This document shows, piece by piece, positions 10,354 to 18,130 of a stretch of DNA of 64,000 nucleotides. Every line of letters starts with the position of its first letter. The stretch's first letter is position 1. Under the pieces are notes generated by a model. That model did not search any database, was not told the DNA's origin, and saw only the letters and a program-made list of their open reading frames with translations. Source of the stretch: Protula sp. h YS-2021 (Eukaryota > Annelida > Polychaeta > Sabellida > Serpulidae); assembly GCA_949752745.1 (NCBI GenBank), contig OX457026.1, positions 76,165,775 to 76,229,774 on the forward strand, read 5' to 3'. Both the position numbers and the translations under genes were made by a program.

Positions 10354-11733
10354 GACTGGTAGTGGAACTGGATGCTGCGATTTGCACTTATTTCAATAAT
10401 GTTGTTAAATTCAGCATAGACGATGACATTGACTATATGTTGCAAAGCTCTAGCAAAATTCATTTCTAGCCGCAAATTTCCACGCTTGATCAGGGGAAAA
10501 TGATTATCGCCATCATAATCAGGTGTTAAGTCAAACGAAAATAAAGCATAACCTCTAGGCCAATCTCTCCGTTTTATAATGGAACTTTTCTCACCATTCA
10601 ATCTATCAAACGATTTGTAAAGCGTTTTAAAAGCGTCCAGGTATTTGTTCTGTGCAATGTCAAGCTTGAGAGGTTTGGATAGAACTGGTTCACCATCCGT
10701 GTACAGTTGCATATAGTCAAAATCAAAATGTTTGAAATCATATGGATTCCTCATACTGATCCACCAAAGGCTTCATTATGAACTAGATCAATGACAATGC
10801 GATTTGGTAATTGACCCAAAAAGATGTTATCTTTCACAAAAGACTGAAATCCTGCTGGAATAGCCAACACTTTACATTCTTTTCTAGTGATAATTAACTT
10901 GGCAGGACTTTTCATCAATGCATCTGTATGTCCTAACTAAATACCTGGACTAACCCTCACTTTGCGAATGTTTAAAAATGGATCTTTCACTTCTACCTAA
11001 ACTTCTACCTAAAGGTATTATTTGAAGCCATCAATACATATTCATCTTTTTGTCTATGGAAACGCAATTTCCAACTGATGCCATTAGGAAGATAACGATC
11101 CTGCTCAAACAAATCTATCCTTAAACCACCTGTTAGCAGAAAATCACGGCTGAGACGTGTATGCAAATAACGATTATGTAAGCCATTGTTTCCTTGCTCA
11201 GCTAAGTCACCACCGTCAGCATTAACATGAAACCCGGATACATATTGTTCATGATTGGCTCTTTTCACCTCATAACTATTCATCGACCCAGCAGTATCCT
11301 TATACATGAGACGCATAGAGCGCTCAGAATGCAGACTTTCTTCCGAATCATGAATGAGATGAGAGACAATGCTGGTATAACCATGGGTATTGTTACTATA
11401 AGATACCAATCGATCATTCAGAAACAATTCAATATTAGACCATAACCCATTAAACAAATCATTGATGCATGAGACATTATCAAATGCGCCACAAGCTGTT
11501 CCATCAGCCTTTAGAATGCGACATACAATATGAAGTTTGCTGTTCTTTAAATCCAGATATTCTTCTGTACTCACAGGAATGTAGAATTCTATTGGAGCGC
11601 CTTCTCTAATGCTTGTGAGTGGTTGATAGTCGACATTATAACTTTTCTCTACAGCAGTTTGCGTCGGTGGTATGTGACACCATTCCAATGGAGAAAGATT
11701 ACATTCACACGAATGATTTTGAATGAGAGACAT
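10350..11733 (-). pseudogene. Hexon-like major capsid protein (double jelly roll), broken
   Basis: The N-terminal 242 residues are open (11733-11005) and begin with a short leader, then segments such as GAPIEFYIPVSTEEYLDL and LRFHRQKDEYVLMASN. The C-terminal 134 residues are open (10754-10350) with YALFSFDLTPDYDGDN, GNLRLEMNFARAL and VIVYAEFNNIIEI. These are hallmarks of the Polinton major capsid protein family often labelled F54H12.2-like. The middle (11004-10755) reads in other frames and contains a TAG near 10938. Total span is about 460 codons, close to the family length. It forms the capsomer in functional relatives. It ends overlapping the protease start. Confidence 0.85.
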
Positions 11734-11735
11734 GA

Positions 11736-12077
11736 CTAAAAAATATCTTTTTTAATATGTTTTGATGTTATCCGTCTGGCTGTTTTTCGTCTTCTGGCAC
11801 GTTTCGTCGGTTGCACGCGCTTTTGTTCACCAAACACACGTTGTGCTACTCGACCCGTAACATCTTTCGCGACATTCTTTGCAGCCTTCGTAAGATGTGT
11901 CGCAACGATCTTAGCCCAAGCCTTAAGTAGTGGAATAGCTTTGCGAGCCAATGATCCCAGTATTGAACCAATACCATCGCCATATTGGATTCGCCCTCCT
12001 TTGAATCCTGGTAATTCGCCCACTTGACGAAGAAAATGGTTGCGATATGCAGACGGATCGTGTGTATAAGCTTTCAT
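11736..12077 (-). CDS. Small basic minor capsid or core protein
   Basis: A 113-residue open frame with a glycine-rich segment GELPGFKGGRIQYGDGIGS, then ARKAIPLLKAWAK, and a very basic C-terminus (TKRARRRKTARRITSKHIKK). The Gly-x-Gly-rich part followed by a basic tail resembles the small capsid/core proteins of Polintons, which have been compared with adenovirus pVI/pX, and may be a substrate of the adjacent protease. It lies between the penton-like and hexon-like genes, with its ATG overlapping the penton stop. It is undamaged. Confidence 0.75.
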   Translation of the reverse strand: MKAYTHDPSAYRNHFLRQVGELPGFKGGRIQYGDGIGSILGSLARKAIPLLKAWAKIVATHLTKAAKNVAKDVTGRVAQRVFGEQKRVQPTKRARRRKTARRITSKHIKKDIF

Positions 12078-12811
12078 ATTGCTTTTGGTCGAAAATGTAG
12101 TTTACAAATCACCTTTCCAGTTTGAAATGGGACATTATGGCCTGTGTCGTCCTTAATATTCATTTGTAGCATGTCAAATTTGGACGTGTTTACAGGAACA
12201 TAATGCGCGGTTCGCTGTAAGTTTTCATAACAATATCACCATCATGGCCTTGTATTCGAATAGACCGTAGCAAAGGAACATAATAATCACCAACAACTTG
12301 TGGTTCACAAATGCTACAATACACATAAAGTGTATAAAATCCCTGTTTCACATCAGCTTTATGTTCAGGTATACATCTTTCAGTATACCATTGATCTGGG
12401 ATAAATCCTAATCCTAATTTCAGCTAATCCAGCGGAGAATGACACTTCAAAGCCATAATTTAGAAATAGAAAAATGCGTCGTCTAATTTTATCATACTTT
12501 ATCCGAATAGCCGCTTCTTCATGGACTGTATGACATATTTCTTATATGGATCTATAGTAACCATAAGGAATAGTGATAGTGCCAACTGTCTCTGTCAGTG
12601 GTTGTTGTCGATACTGAATAGAATAGTCCATTCCATGTCTTATAGTTGTCCATGTATGTGGATATTGAATTTTAGCTAAAGCCACTTCATATTTTCCATT
12701 CAAATAGATGGTTCGAGGCATACGAATTTGATACTTCGAAGCCTTGTTGTTTGGATAATAGTTCATACTAGCATTGCTAGGCAAAGTAATGTAAAAACTT
12801 GTCGACTCCAT
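12074..12811 (-). pseudogene. Penton-like minor capsid protein, broken
   Basis: The N-terminal 89 residues are open with SFYITLPSNASMNYYPNNKA and VALAKIQYPHTW, the typical start of the Polinton minor (penton) capsid protein. Downstream, recognisable pieces continue in shifting frames to 12074: DQWYTERCIPEHKADVKQGF, then VVGDYYVPLLRSIRIQGHDG and, at the end, VPFQTGKVICKLHFRP. I count at least two frameshifts and one stop. The last piece ends by overlapping the start of the basic capsid gene (ATATGA). Confidence 0.8.
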
Positions 12812-12817
12812 GATGGA

Positions 12818-13027
12818 CTAAATGGTAAATGTGCGTTGACGTTGTCTATATACATCATGATAGCGCGCGCCATTCGCAGATGTATGCAAATGATATATCT
12901 CATAATCTTTCACATCATGATCTATGACTTCCCCTTCACACCACGCACTTGCACATCTTATTTTTACAGGAATTGTTGTTTCTTGACAACAACATAGCTC
13001 TTTCAACCATGTTAAAAATTTTCCCAT
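12818..13027 (-). CDS. Small cysteine-rich protein with a myristoylation-like start
   Basis: A 69-residue frame beginning MGKFLTWLKELCCC. Gly2 followed by a hydrophobic/basic helix and a CCC cluster is the pattern of N-myristoylated, palmitoylated membrane-tethered proteins. Serine or threonine at position 6 would suit the myristoylation consensus; here it is T6. The rest has no known domain. The ATG overlaps the end of the previous frame by 16 bases. It lies immediately before the penton gene, so a virion or membrane role is possible but unproven. Confidence 0.55.
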   Translation of the reverse strand: MGKFLTWLKELCCCQETTIPVKIRCASAWCEGEVIDHDVKDYEIYHLHTSANGARYHDVYRQRQRTFTI

Positions 13028-13264
13028 CCTTCAGGAAACTGTCTTTGTTGTTGACGTTGTTTCATTTCTGTTGTAATGTCCTCACGAGTGGTCTTTTTAC
13101 TAAACATTGTCTTTTTACTAAACATAAATGGATGCCAACCACGTGGTGGTATTGCTCGTTCTTTTCTTCTTGTAGCCACCAATGCTTCTTTCATCAAATC
13201 AGCAATGTTGGAATTTGTTATAATATCGCCCGTTTTCAACACAAGTTCATTCTTGTCTGTCCAT
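13012..13264 (-). pseudogene. Conserved Polinton small protein, 5' end damaged
   Basis: Open on the minus strand from about 13300 to 13012 but with no ATG at its start; a TAA near 13290 separates it from the integrase tail in the same frame. Visible segments: KWTDKNELVLKTGDIITNSN, then IADLMKEAL and AIPPRGWHPF. I believe a short protein with SNI.DL...PPGW.F is common in Polintons, but cannot confirm it here. An 18-bp tandem duplication (about 13090-13125) repeats MFSKKT. Function unknown. Confidence 0.5.
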
Positions 13265-14108
13265 TTAACACCATGTTTCTTCAGTACTGCTAAAAGTTAT
13301 ATTACTTTTCCATGATAGATAGGTTGATAATGACTTAAAAATAACTTTTCTGGTGATGACGTAACGTAACGATGTGTGACAATAAAGACTTCTTGCGTCC
13401 ATTTGATGTGATAATCCCGTTGAAACACGTATTTGATTGAGAAACACGAACATGATCACCAATTTTAAATTTAACATTCTTCTTCTTCGGTTTCAATTTC
13501 AGTTTGTCTACATACATATACTTCCACACTTTCGATTCGTTGTCTTTACGAATCTCTGCAGAAGCATGCTTATCAGGAAGAGAACCATGAGGTCTATGGT
13601 TGTAATTGTACACCAATTCTGGAAGGATGTCTAAGTAACGGTCAGTTTGATTATGTAGAAAATACCGATACATCATTCCCTTTAGAGTACGAAGATCTTA
13701 GAGTTCGTGGTCTTCGTCGTATGGCATGAAAAATCTTTTGAAAGACTTGTATGATGCTGGTATGTGATTTATTAGGTATTGGTTGTACCCATAAATATTT
13801 GGAAAACACATCAATGACAATGAGTAAAAAGCGTGTGTCATCATTATAGGCAGCTATGTTTCCCACATCAGCAAAATCAATATCCCACATGTCATCAATA
13901 CAACGTGTAATCACACTTTGTCTTTTGAACCTGTATTTTACAGGTTGTAGTAAATTGAATGCATCTTGATCCTGTAGCCATTTCTTTACTTGTGAATGTG
14001 TGACTGGTTGGTCATGTTTTCTTCAGATGTGATAAAGTTTGTAAGTACAAGCAAATGCTATCCAGGTTTGGAGTAAATATTGGTCAAGTAGTCTTTCCAC
14101 GTCGACAT
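13265..14108 (-). pseudogene. Retroviral-type (DDE) integrase, internally deleted
   Basis: Starts at the ATG at 14108 (MSTWKDYLTNIY), then stops and frameshifts down to 13915. The catalytic core reads WDIDFADV, FLLIVIDVFSKYLWVQPIPN and IIQVFQKIFH, up to about 13690. There RRPRTLRSS runs directly into a segment that belongs about 45 residues further on (MMYRYFLHNQ and VYNYNHRPHGSLPDKHASAE). The second Asp and the Glu of the DDE triad are therefore missing. The junction lies between similar TLRS/TLKG codons, suggesting a short-homology deletion. The C-terminal DNA-binding part continues (KIGDHVRVS) and then shifts frame. Polintons use this enzyme for insertion; this copy cannot act. Confidence 0.9.
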
Positions 14109-14173
14109 GATCAATAAAAAAACACTTCTCAACAGAACACTTTTTATTTTATAACTCAATCAACATCACTTAA
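14109..14173 (-). other. Short intergenic segment before the integrase
   Basis: AT-rich, with TTTATT (minus-strand AATAAA) near 14140-14150. It may be a polyadenylation site for the small genes upstream. Confidence 0.35.
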
Positions 14174-14504
14174 CTAACATAGTAACTTAACCAACATATA
14201 TTTATAACTAACAAGTTTTTGCAAATCAAGTATAGATACAATGGTATGAATAACTGGAGACCATTGGTCTTCAATGAACACTAACCAACTACTGAGTTCA
14301 TCTAATGTAATAGTATGTACACCATATTTATCACAACGTTGATTTGCATTCTCTAACACTTTATCTAAATGAAAGTAATATTTAGCTTCATCCCAATATG
14401 TATAGACACATGCAAAATGACAAGTATGTTCTTGACATTCTTCATAACATTTCTTCGCAATAGGCATTTTGCACAATATATTGTCTCAATGTAATGTCTG
14501 TCAT
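14174..14504 (-). pseudogene. Unknown small protein with Cys/His cluster, frameshifted start
   Basis: The original start is probably the ATG at 14504 (MTDITLRQYIVQ), overlapping the previous stop as TAATG. After about 20 codons the frame changes, and the rest reads open to 14174: CQEHTCHFACVYTYWDEAKY, then HLDKVLENANQRCDKYG. The diverged copy at 31400-31700 keeps about 65 extra bases here with more cysteines (TFACLVCSAC), so this copy also has a small deletion. No known domain. Confidence 0.55.
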
Positions 14505-14782
14505 TATACTGCAGCATAGATTAACCACTCTCTCACTTCATCAAACAGTCTTGGATCAAATCGAGCAAAGTGATATGCTGCTTCCACATCAAACTCTTCA
14601 GCTTCGGCAATGTTTGAGTCTTTGATGAAATCCTTACGCAAGTTTGTCAAGTTCAGCATGGAATGAGCAAGTTCCCAATAGATGTTGATATGTTCCAGTT
14701 GTTGTTCAACAGTTCCAAAACGTGCTAGTTCACTTATCATATAGTCTACAAACTTGTTCTTGAAACATGTTTCTACATCCAT
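14504..14782 (-). CDS. Small paralogous protein, copy C
   Basis: A 92-residue open frame of unknown family. It begins MDVETCFKNKFVDYMISELA, followed by a helix with EHINIYWELAHSML and an end with AAYHFARFDPRLFDEVREWL. It aligns with copies B (15499-15824) and A (16680-16910): M-D...FK..Y.DY...L, a central W, and a (S/A)A(F/Y)..AR block. The pattern suggests an all-helical fold of about 90-100 residues. A TATA box at 14852-14867 lies 70-85 bases upstream. Confidence 0.65.
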   Translation of the reverse strand: MDVETCFKNKFVDYMISELARFGTVEQQLEHINIYWELAHSMLNLTNLRKDFIKDSNIAEAEEFDVEAAYHFARFDPRLFDEVREWLIYAAV

Positions 14783-14851
14783 CCTTTACATGTTCATGTA
14801 TTTGTTAAAAACACGTCTGCACACCATGACGGTTGACAAGATAATGAAAAG

Positions 14852-14867
14852 TCTCTTTTTATACCCC
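14852..14867 (-). promoter_or_regulatory. TATA box for copy C
   Basis: On the minus strand GGGGTATAAAAAGAGA, overlapping the stop of the NADAR gene (14859-14861). Confidence 0.6.
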
Positions 14868-15302
14868 CTCACACAATATTTCTAACAACTTTCCCATAAT
14901 ATTCTGACCAGGATATGAAGGAGATGACACATGTTTCACGCCAGCTCCCCACCAATGATCATACGTTGCTTCAACAAAAGTCTTGTCTTTACATTCTTTT
15001 AACTTGTTGTGAAACAATACACACTGATTCAATTTGACTTGTAAAACATCTTGGATTTTGCTTCTCTTCACTGTATGCCATAAAGAACATGGCTTTATCA
15101 CTTTAGCAATGCGTTTTGCTTCATATCCATTTCTACATGAAGCAATGGCTGAAGCAATATCTTGACGGTGATGAAAAACTGCTTTCTCATATTGATACAA
15201 CGCTTCACTTGAGTTGAACACATGTCCATCCTTTTCAAGTCGTGTTGGAAACATGTTTGAAAGAACGTACTTGTGACCGCTAAATAGTACAAGATTCTCC
15301 AT
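14859..15302 (-). CDS. NADAR-domain protein (YbiA-like N-glycosidase)
   Basis: A 147-residue intact frame spanning the whole NADAR fold. Family marks: VLSNMFP (14-19) with a following DG, the SSEALYQYEKAVF helix (31-43) holding the conserved Glu, a basic helix, then ATYDHWWGAG (112-121) and PGQNIMGKLLEIL (131-143). Known NADAR proteins cleave N-glycosidic bonds; examples act on riboflavin-pathway ribosyl-phosphate intermediates and on ADP-ribosylated guanine in DNA or nucleotides. In a DNA virus-like element, repair of ADP-ribosylated genome bases, thereby countering a host defence, is an attractive inference but unproven. The frame is undamaged although the core genes are broken. The ATG at 15302 is 22 bases after a 43-codon frame. 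Confidence 0.85.
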   Translation of the reverse strand: MENLVLFSGHKYVLSNMFPTRLEKDGHVFNSSEALYQYEKAVFHHRQDIASAIASCRNGYEAKRIAKVIKPCSLWHTVKRSKIQDVLQVKLNQCVLFHNKLKECKDKTFVEATYDHWWGAGVKHVSSPSYPGQNIMGKLLEILCEGV

Positions 15303-15323
15303 GTTGATTTTGTTTCTGTTGTT

Positions 15324-15455
15324 TTACTCTGACATGTCGGTTTCTTCCTGTAATAAAATATCTTTTAATATATTTGCTGCCTCGTCTATCATGTTCTTTC
15401 TTTGTTTACGTTGAAACCACTCACATAAAACTAAATTTGCTAGTAAGGAAAACAT
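15324..15455 (-). CDS. Possible 43-residue protein, or second exon of copy B
   Basis: ATG frame MFSLLANLVLCEWFQRKQRK..., with a hydrophobic start and a charged end (ETDMSE), finishing just before the NADAR ATG. It contains TTATTACAG near 15350, which could be an acceptor joining copy B's end (CAG|GTAACT near 15524) to ...EETDMSE. I cannot decide between a small protein and a spliced exon. Confidence 0.35.
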   Translation of the reverse strand: MFSLLANLVLCEWFQRKQRKNMIDEAANILKDILLQEETDMSE

Positions 15456-15498
15456 TGTTATCAATTCACTATGTTGTTACAAAGATGTTAAAAGGTTT

Positions 15499-15824
15499 TT
15501 ATATCTTTAAAGTTAAAGTTACCTGAAAAAGCTGCTCGGTTTCCTCTTCTTTACAGCAATCTCTCAAATAATCAATGACGCTGAAATATACTTCCACATC
15601 AGTGCGAGCAGAATAGAACGCAGAATCAAGACAAAGTCAGGATCTTCTATTCCAATTTTATGACATTCTCCAATAAATCTTGAATGTAGTTCAATCACAT
15701 CAAGACTGTGATGTACAACATCCCAAAAAGCGTCTAAATGATAAATTTGATAGTCTGGAATGCCACAGCAAGCAAGTTTAGCAATCATCAAGTCAACATA
15801 AGCCTTTTTGAAACATGCGTCCAT
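15499..15824 (-). pseudogene. Small paralogous protein, copy B (frameshift)
   Basis: Begins MDACFKKAYVDLMIAKLACC, matching copies A and C, with the central W (DAFWDVVHH). Near 15640 the family's end (DSAFYSARTDVEVYFSVIDY) lies in a different frame from the start, so a one-base indel broke it. After the shift the frame continues with a charged tail to a stop at 15499-15501. Read without the shift, the open frame stops at 15564. Confidence 0.65.
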
Positions 15825-15848
15825 CTTGTTTCAGTGTCTTGTGGGCTT

Positions 15849-16475
15849 TTACCTTGCTTCACAGACTTTAAGTACTCCACACTTGCCGCAGAAGTTGTTT
15901 GGTTCACACATCTTGCAATTGTACTTGTGGCAGTGGCAATGATAATCCTCCATATATACACAAGCACCACAATAGTCGCAGGTAAGTCCAAGTTGATTTT
16001 GTACGTTTATGTTCTCCAACTGAACTTCAGCCAGCCTTTTCTTGGATAGCTTTGACACCTTCATCCGACCATCCTTTTGAAGCTTGATGATAGTTTTCTC
16101 ACCATGACATTCCGTACGAGGTAGCAAGGCTGAGTTAATGTTGTCCATCTCCCGAAGCAGTGTCTCCCATTCACCATCATTCACGTTGATGTGATGTGTG
16201 TATTCTTTCCCTTCAAACCGTGATGTGCGCACAAAACTCACATAACGCATATCCAAGTTTGAAATGACTTCAAGCCACTTCGTTTGTGTTAAGTATAGTT
16301 TGAAGCCAATGTCACGCAAATTTTTCAAGCCCTGACATACAATCTTCCACAAAGATGGTGAATAAGCACACCATCTCTCTCCACGTGTGATGCGTAGAAA
16401 TGGCCCATATTCTCCATACTCCACAGTAATTGTTAAATTAGCACTAATTTTAAAGCTGCTTGTCTTGTTCTCCAT
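15849..16475 (-). CDS. PC4-like/zinc-cluster protein
   Basis: A frame of about 208 residues from the ATG at 16475 (MENKTSSFKIS). I prefer it to the in-frame ATG at 16505 because it fits the TATA box at 16509-16518 and the diverged copy at 31808-32450 starts at the same Met. Two PC4-like half-repeats: strands then SPSLWKIVCQGLKNL, and RYVSFVRTSRFEGK then HHINVNDGEWETLLREMDNI. The C-terminus is a dense cysteine/histidine cluster: CDYCGACVYMEDYHCHCHKY, followed by CKMCEPNNFCGKCG, enough to bind several zinc ions. The cluster is preserved in the second copy with many other substitutions, suggesting past selection on it. It is probably a nucleic-acid-binding regulator of the element. It is undamaged. 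Confidence 0.7.
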   Translation of the reverse strand: MENKTSSFKISANLTITVEYGEYGPFLRITRGERWCAYSPSLWKIVCQGLKNLRDIGFKLYLTQTKWLEVISNLDMRYVSFVRTSRFEGKEYTHHINVNDGEWETLLREMDNINSALLPRTECHGEKTIIKLQKDGRMKVSKLSKKRLAEVQLENINVQNQLGLTCDYCGACVYMEDYHCHCHKYNCKMCEPNNFCGKCGVLKVCEAR

Positions 16476-16508
16476 GACTGCACAATGTACTGATGGGGAG
16501 TCCACTCC

Positions 16509-16518
16509 CTTTTATACC
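16509..16518 (-). promoter_or_regulatory. TATA box for the PC4/zinc gene
   Basis: Minus strand GGGTATAAAAGGGAGTGG, 34-43 bases before the ATG at 16475. The diverged copy keeps TATAAAGGGAGCGG at about 32494-32506. Confidence 0.65.
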
Positions 16519-16679
16519 CAACTCTTTGCTGAGTCATCAAACATCTTGCAAAGTTTTGAATTCACTTCAACTCGTCCGTGGTTGAATCGAACAAGTTCTG
16601 ATACATTCGTCGTCAATGGAACGTCATCATCATAATGTAAAATGATTCTTGCAGCTATAGCTAACATGAGCTCAACTGC
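16519..16679 (-). other. Non-coding spacer
   Basis: Between copy A and the PC4/zinc promoter. No convincing frame. Confidence 0.4.
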
Positions 16680-16910
16680 TCAAATTGTATTCGCGTTGAT
16701 AAATGCCGAATCAATGTCGTAAGTTGATAGTAAACGTAGGTCTTCAGATTCACGAAGAAACGAGTGGATGAATTCATCTCTTGGAATGACCTTTCCAACA
16801 GCTTCCCAATGCTGATGTAAATTCTTCACTTGTAACATCCAATCCGATTCAAAAGCAGGAAGCTTTGAAAATACATAGTCAGCATAATTCACTTTGAAGA
16901 CGTCATCCAT
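16680..16910 (-). CDS. Small paralogous protein, copy A, truncated end
   Basis: Starts at the ATG at 16910 (MDDVFKVNYADYVFSKLPAF), which agrees with the M-D starts of copies B and C. The in-frame ATG at 16946 lies 5' of a good acceptor (TTACTTCTTCACAG ending 16924) and would be intronic. It has the central W (NLHQHWEAVG) and ends STYDIDSAFINANTI, stopping where the paralogs continue for another 20-25 residues, so the C-terminus may have been lost. First gene of the minus cluster, expressed from the right TIR. Confidence 0.6.
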   Translation of the reverse strand: MDDVFKVNYADYVFSKLPAFESDWMLQVKNLHQHWEAVGKVIPRDEFIHSFLRESEDLRLLSTYDIDSAFINANTI

Positions 16911-16923
16911 GGTCTCTGCACAT

Positions 16924-17590
16924 CTGTGAAGAAGTAATATTGACATTGTGAAGTTTTCTCACACATGCATTTATACCACTTTGATGGTATATGGTGTGTA
17001 ACTTGTTCAAACGTGTTCAAAAATTGCTGACTCAGCAGAATTTATCACTGATTCATATGCATGTTTCACTCATGGTTTTATGCTACTTACATGTAATCAA
17101 AATATGTTGTGTAACTTTTTTTTCAAACATTGTTAAAATTGCTGACTCAGCAGAATTTATCACTGATAACGTCTTGCTCATTTATACCACTTAGATGGTA
17201 TATGGTGTGTCACTTACCAAAAAACTTGTTAAAAATTGATGCACGGCAGAGACATCTAGCGGTGAAGCGAAATGGTATTCATCCGCCAAACGGTATTCAT
17301 CCGCGAAATAACACAGGATTACTGTAAACTGAATCATATGGTGAAATTTTCATGCAAATCGGCCAACTATAACGAAAGTTATCACAATTTTAAGTTAAAA
17401 TGGTGACATGTCAAAGTATGCATACAGCCAGCTGCGCAACTAGCCCATGACTATTTTATAGCAAAACTAGATATAAAACTGAATCAAACAGTGAAATTTT
17501 CACTCAAATCGATCAACTATAACGAAAGTTTTTGTTTTGTTTACAAAGTTCCCAATAATGCTTACAACCACTTATGCAATAACCACTTAC
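16924..17590 (-). other. Putative leader intron in the right TIR
   Basis: Minus strand donor GTAAGTGG at 17590-17583 and acceptor CTTCTTCACAG ending 16924, 13 bases before copy A's ATG. Mirrors the left-side intron 3764-4545. The acceptors differ because they lie just inside the inverted repeats. Confidence 0.55.
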
Positions 17591-17646
17591 TGTTATGGCT
17601 GTCACTGTTGTTGTTGGGGAGTGAGGTGAGCTCCTCCCTTATATAC
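17591..17646 (-). promoter_or_regulatory. TIR promoter and leader exon, right
   Basis: Minus strand GTGGTATATAAGGG (TATA near 17638-17646), then CCCCAACAACAACAGTGACA and the donor at 17591/17590. Same block as on the left. Confidence 0.65.
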
Positions 17647-17702
17647 CACTCAGACCTCGCCAAACAGCTCTTTTTTTCAGCTGACTTGACAGAATGTTGC
17701 TC

Positions 17703-17975
17703 GCCTAGGTGGGGGGGGTCCACACTTTTTTCATAGAGTTTGTCCCGACTGCCGCCTAGGGGGGTCCACACTTTTTTACCATAGGGTCTGTCCCAGGTCT
17801 GCGGCTAGGGGGGGGAGGTCATCACTTTTTATCATAGGTTCTGTCCCGACTGCTGCCTAGAGGGGGTCCACCCTTTTTAACCATAGGGTCTGTCCCAGAT
17901 CTGCCGTCTAGGGGGGAGGTCATCACTTTTTATCATAGGATCTGTCCCGACTGCCGCCTAGGGGGGGGGTCATCA
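17703..17975. repeat. Subterminal tandem repeats, right arm
   Basis: Five to six inverse copies of the roughly 50-bp unit with GTCTGTCCCGACTGCCGCCT and runs of G. Unit order and run lengths differ from the left arm, showing independent change since insertion or incomplete homogenisation. Confidence 0.85.
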
Positions 17976-18124
17976 CTTTGTTATCAGGGTTACGCCTATT
18001 GTTACCATGGCTATGCTTCGTTACCATGACTACGTTACGTTACCATGGCTACGTCTATGACGTCACTTCCGGTCCAGACAGATGACGTCACTTGCTGTTC
18101 CAGAACCCCTCTTTCTCACCTACT

Positions 18125-18130
18125 GACATC
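18125..18130. repeat. Right 6-bp target-site duplication (GACATC)
   Basis: Exact repeat of 3257-3262 immediately outside the right inverted repeat. Confidence 0.95.

Larger units (their letters stand above)
3263..18124. mobile_element. Polinton/Maverick (adintovirus-like) element
   Basis: Ends defined to the base: 14,862 bp, termini AGTAGGTGAG and its inverse, perfect 6-bp GACATC flanks, and inverted repeats of about 1.2 kb. It encodes the Polinton core: protein-primed family-B polymerase, retroviral-type integrase, adenain-like protease, hexon-like and penton-like capsid proteins and a small basic capsid protein. It adds PC4-like proteins, a NADAR protein and a small paralogous family. No FtsK/HerA-type packaging ATPase is visible. 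PolB, integrase, penton, hexon and protease carry disabling changes, so this copy is a fossil, yet several accessory genes stay open. The gene plan is two convergent clusters meeting near 9.63-9.93 kb. Confidence 0.95.
16965..18124. repeat. Right terminal inverted repeat of the Polinton
   Basis: Inverse of 3263-4513 with scattered differences. The inner end is near 16965, at GTGGTATAAATGCATG on the minus strand. Ends CTCACCTACT at 18124. Confidence 0.93.

Noticed and set aside
17655..17690. AGCTCTTTTTTTCAGCT in the TIR considered as another histone-like hairpin
   Set aside because: Stem poor, loop too long, and not placed after a stop codon.
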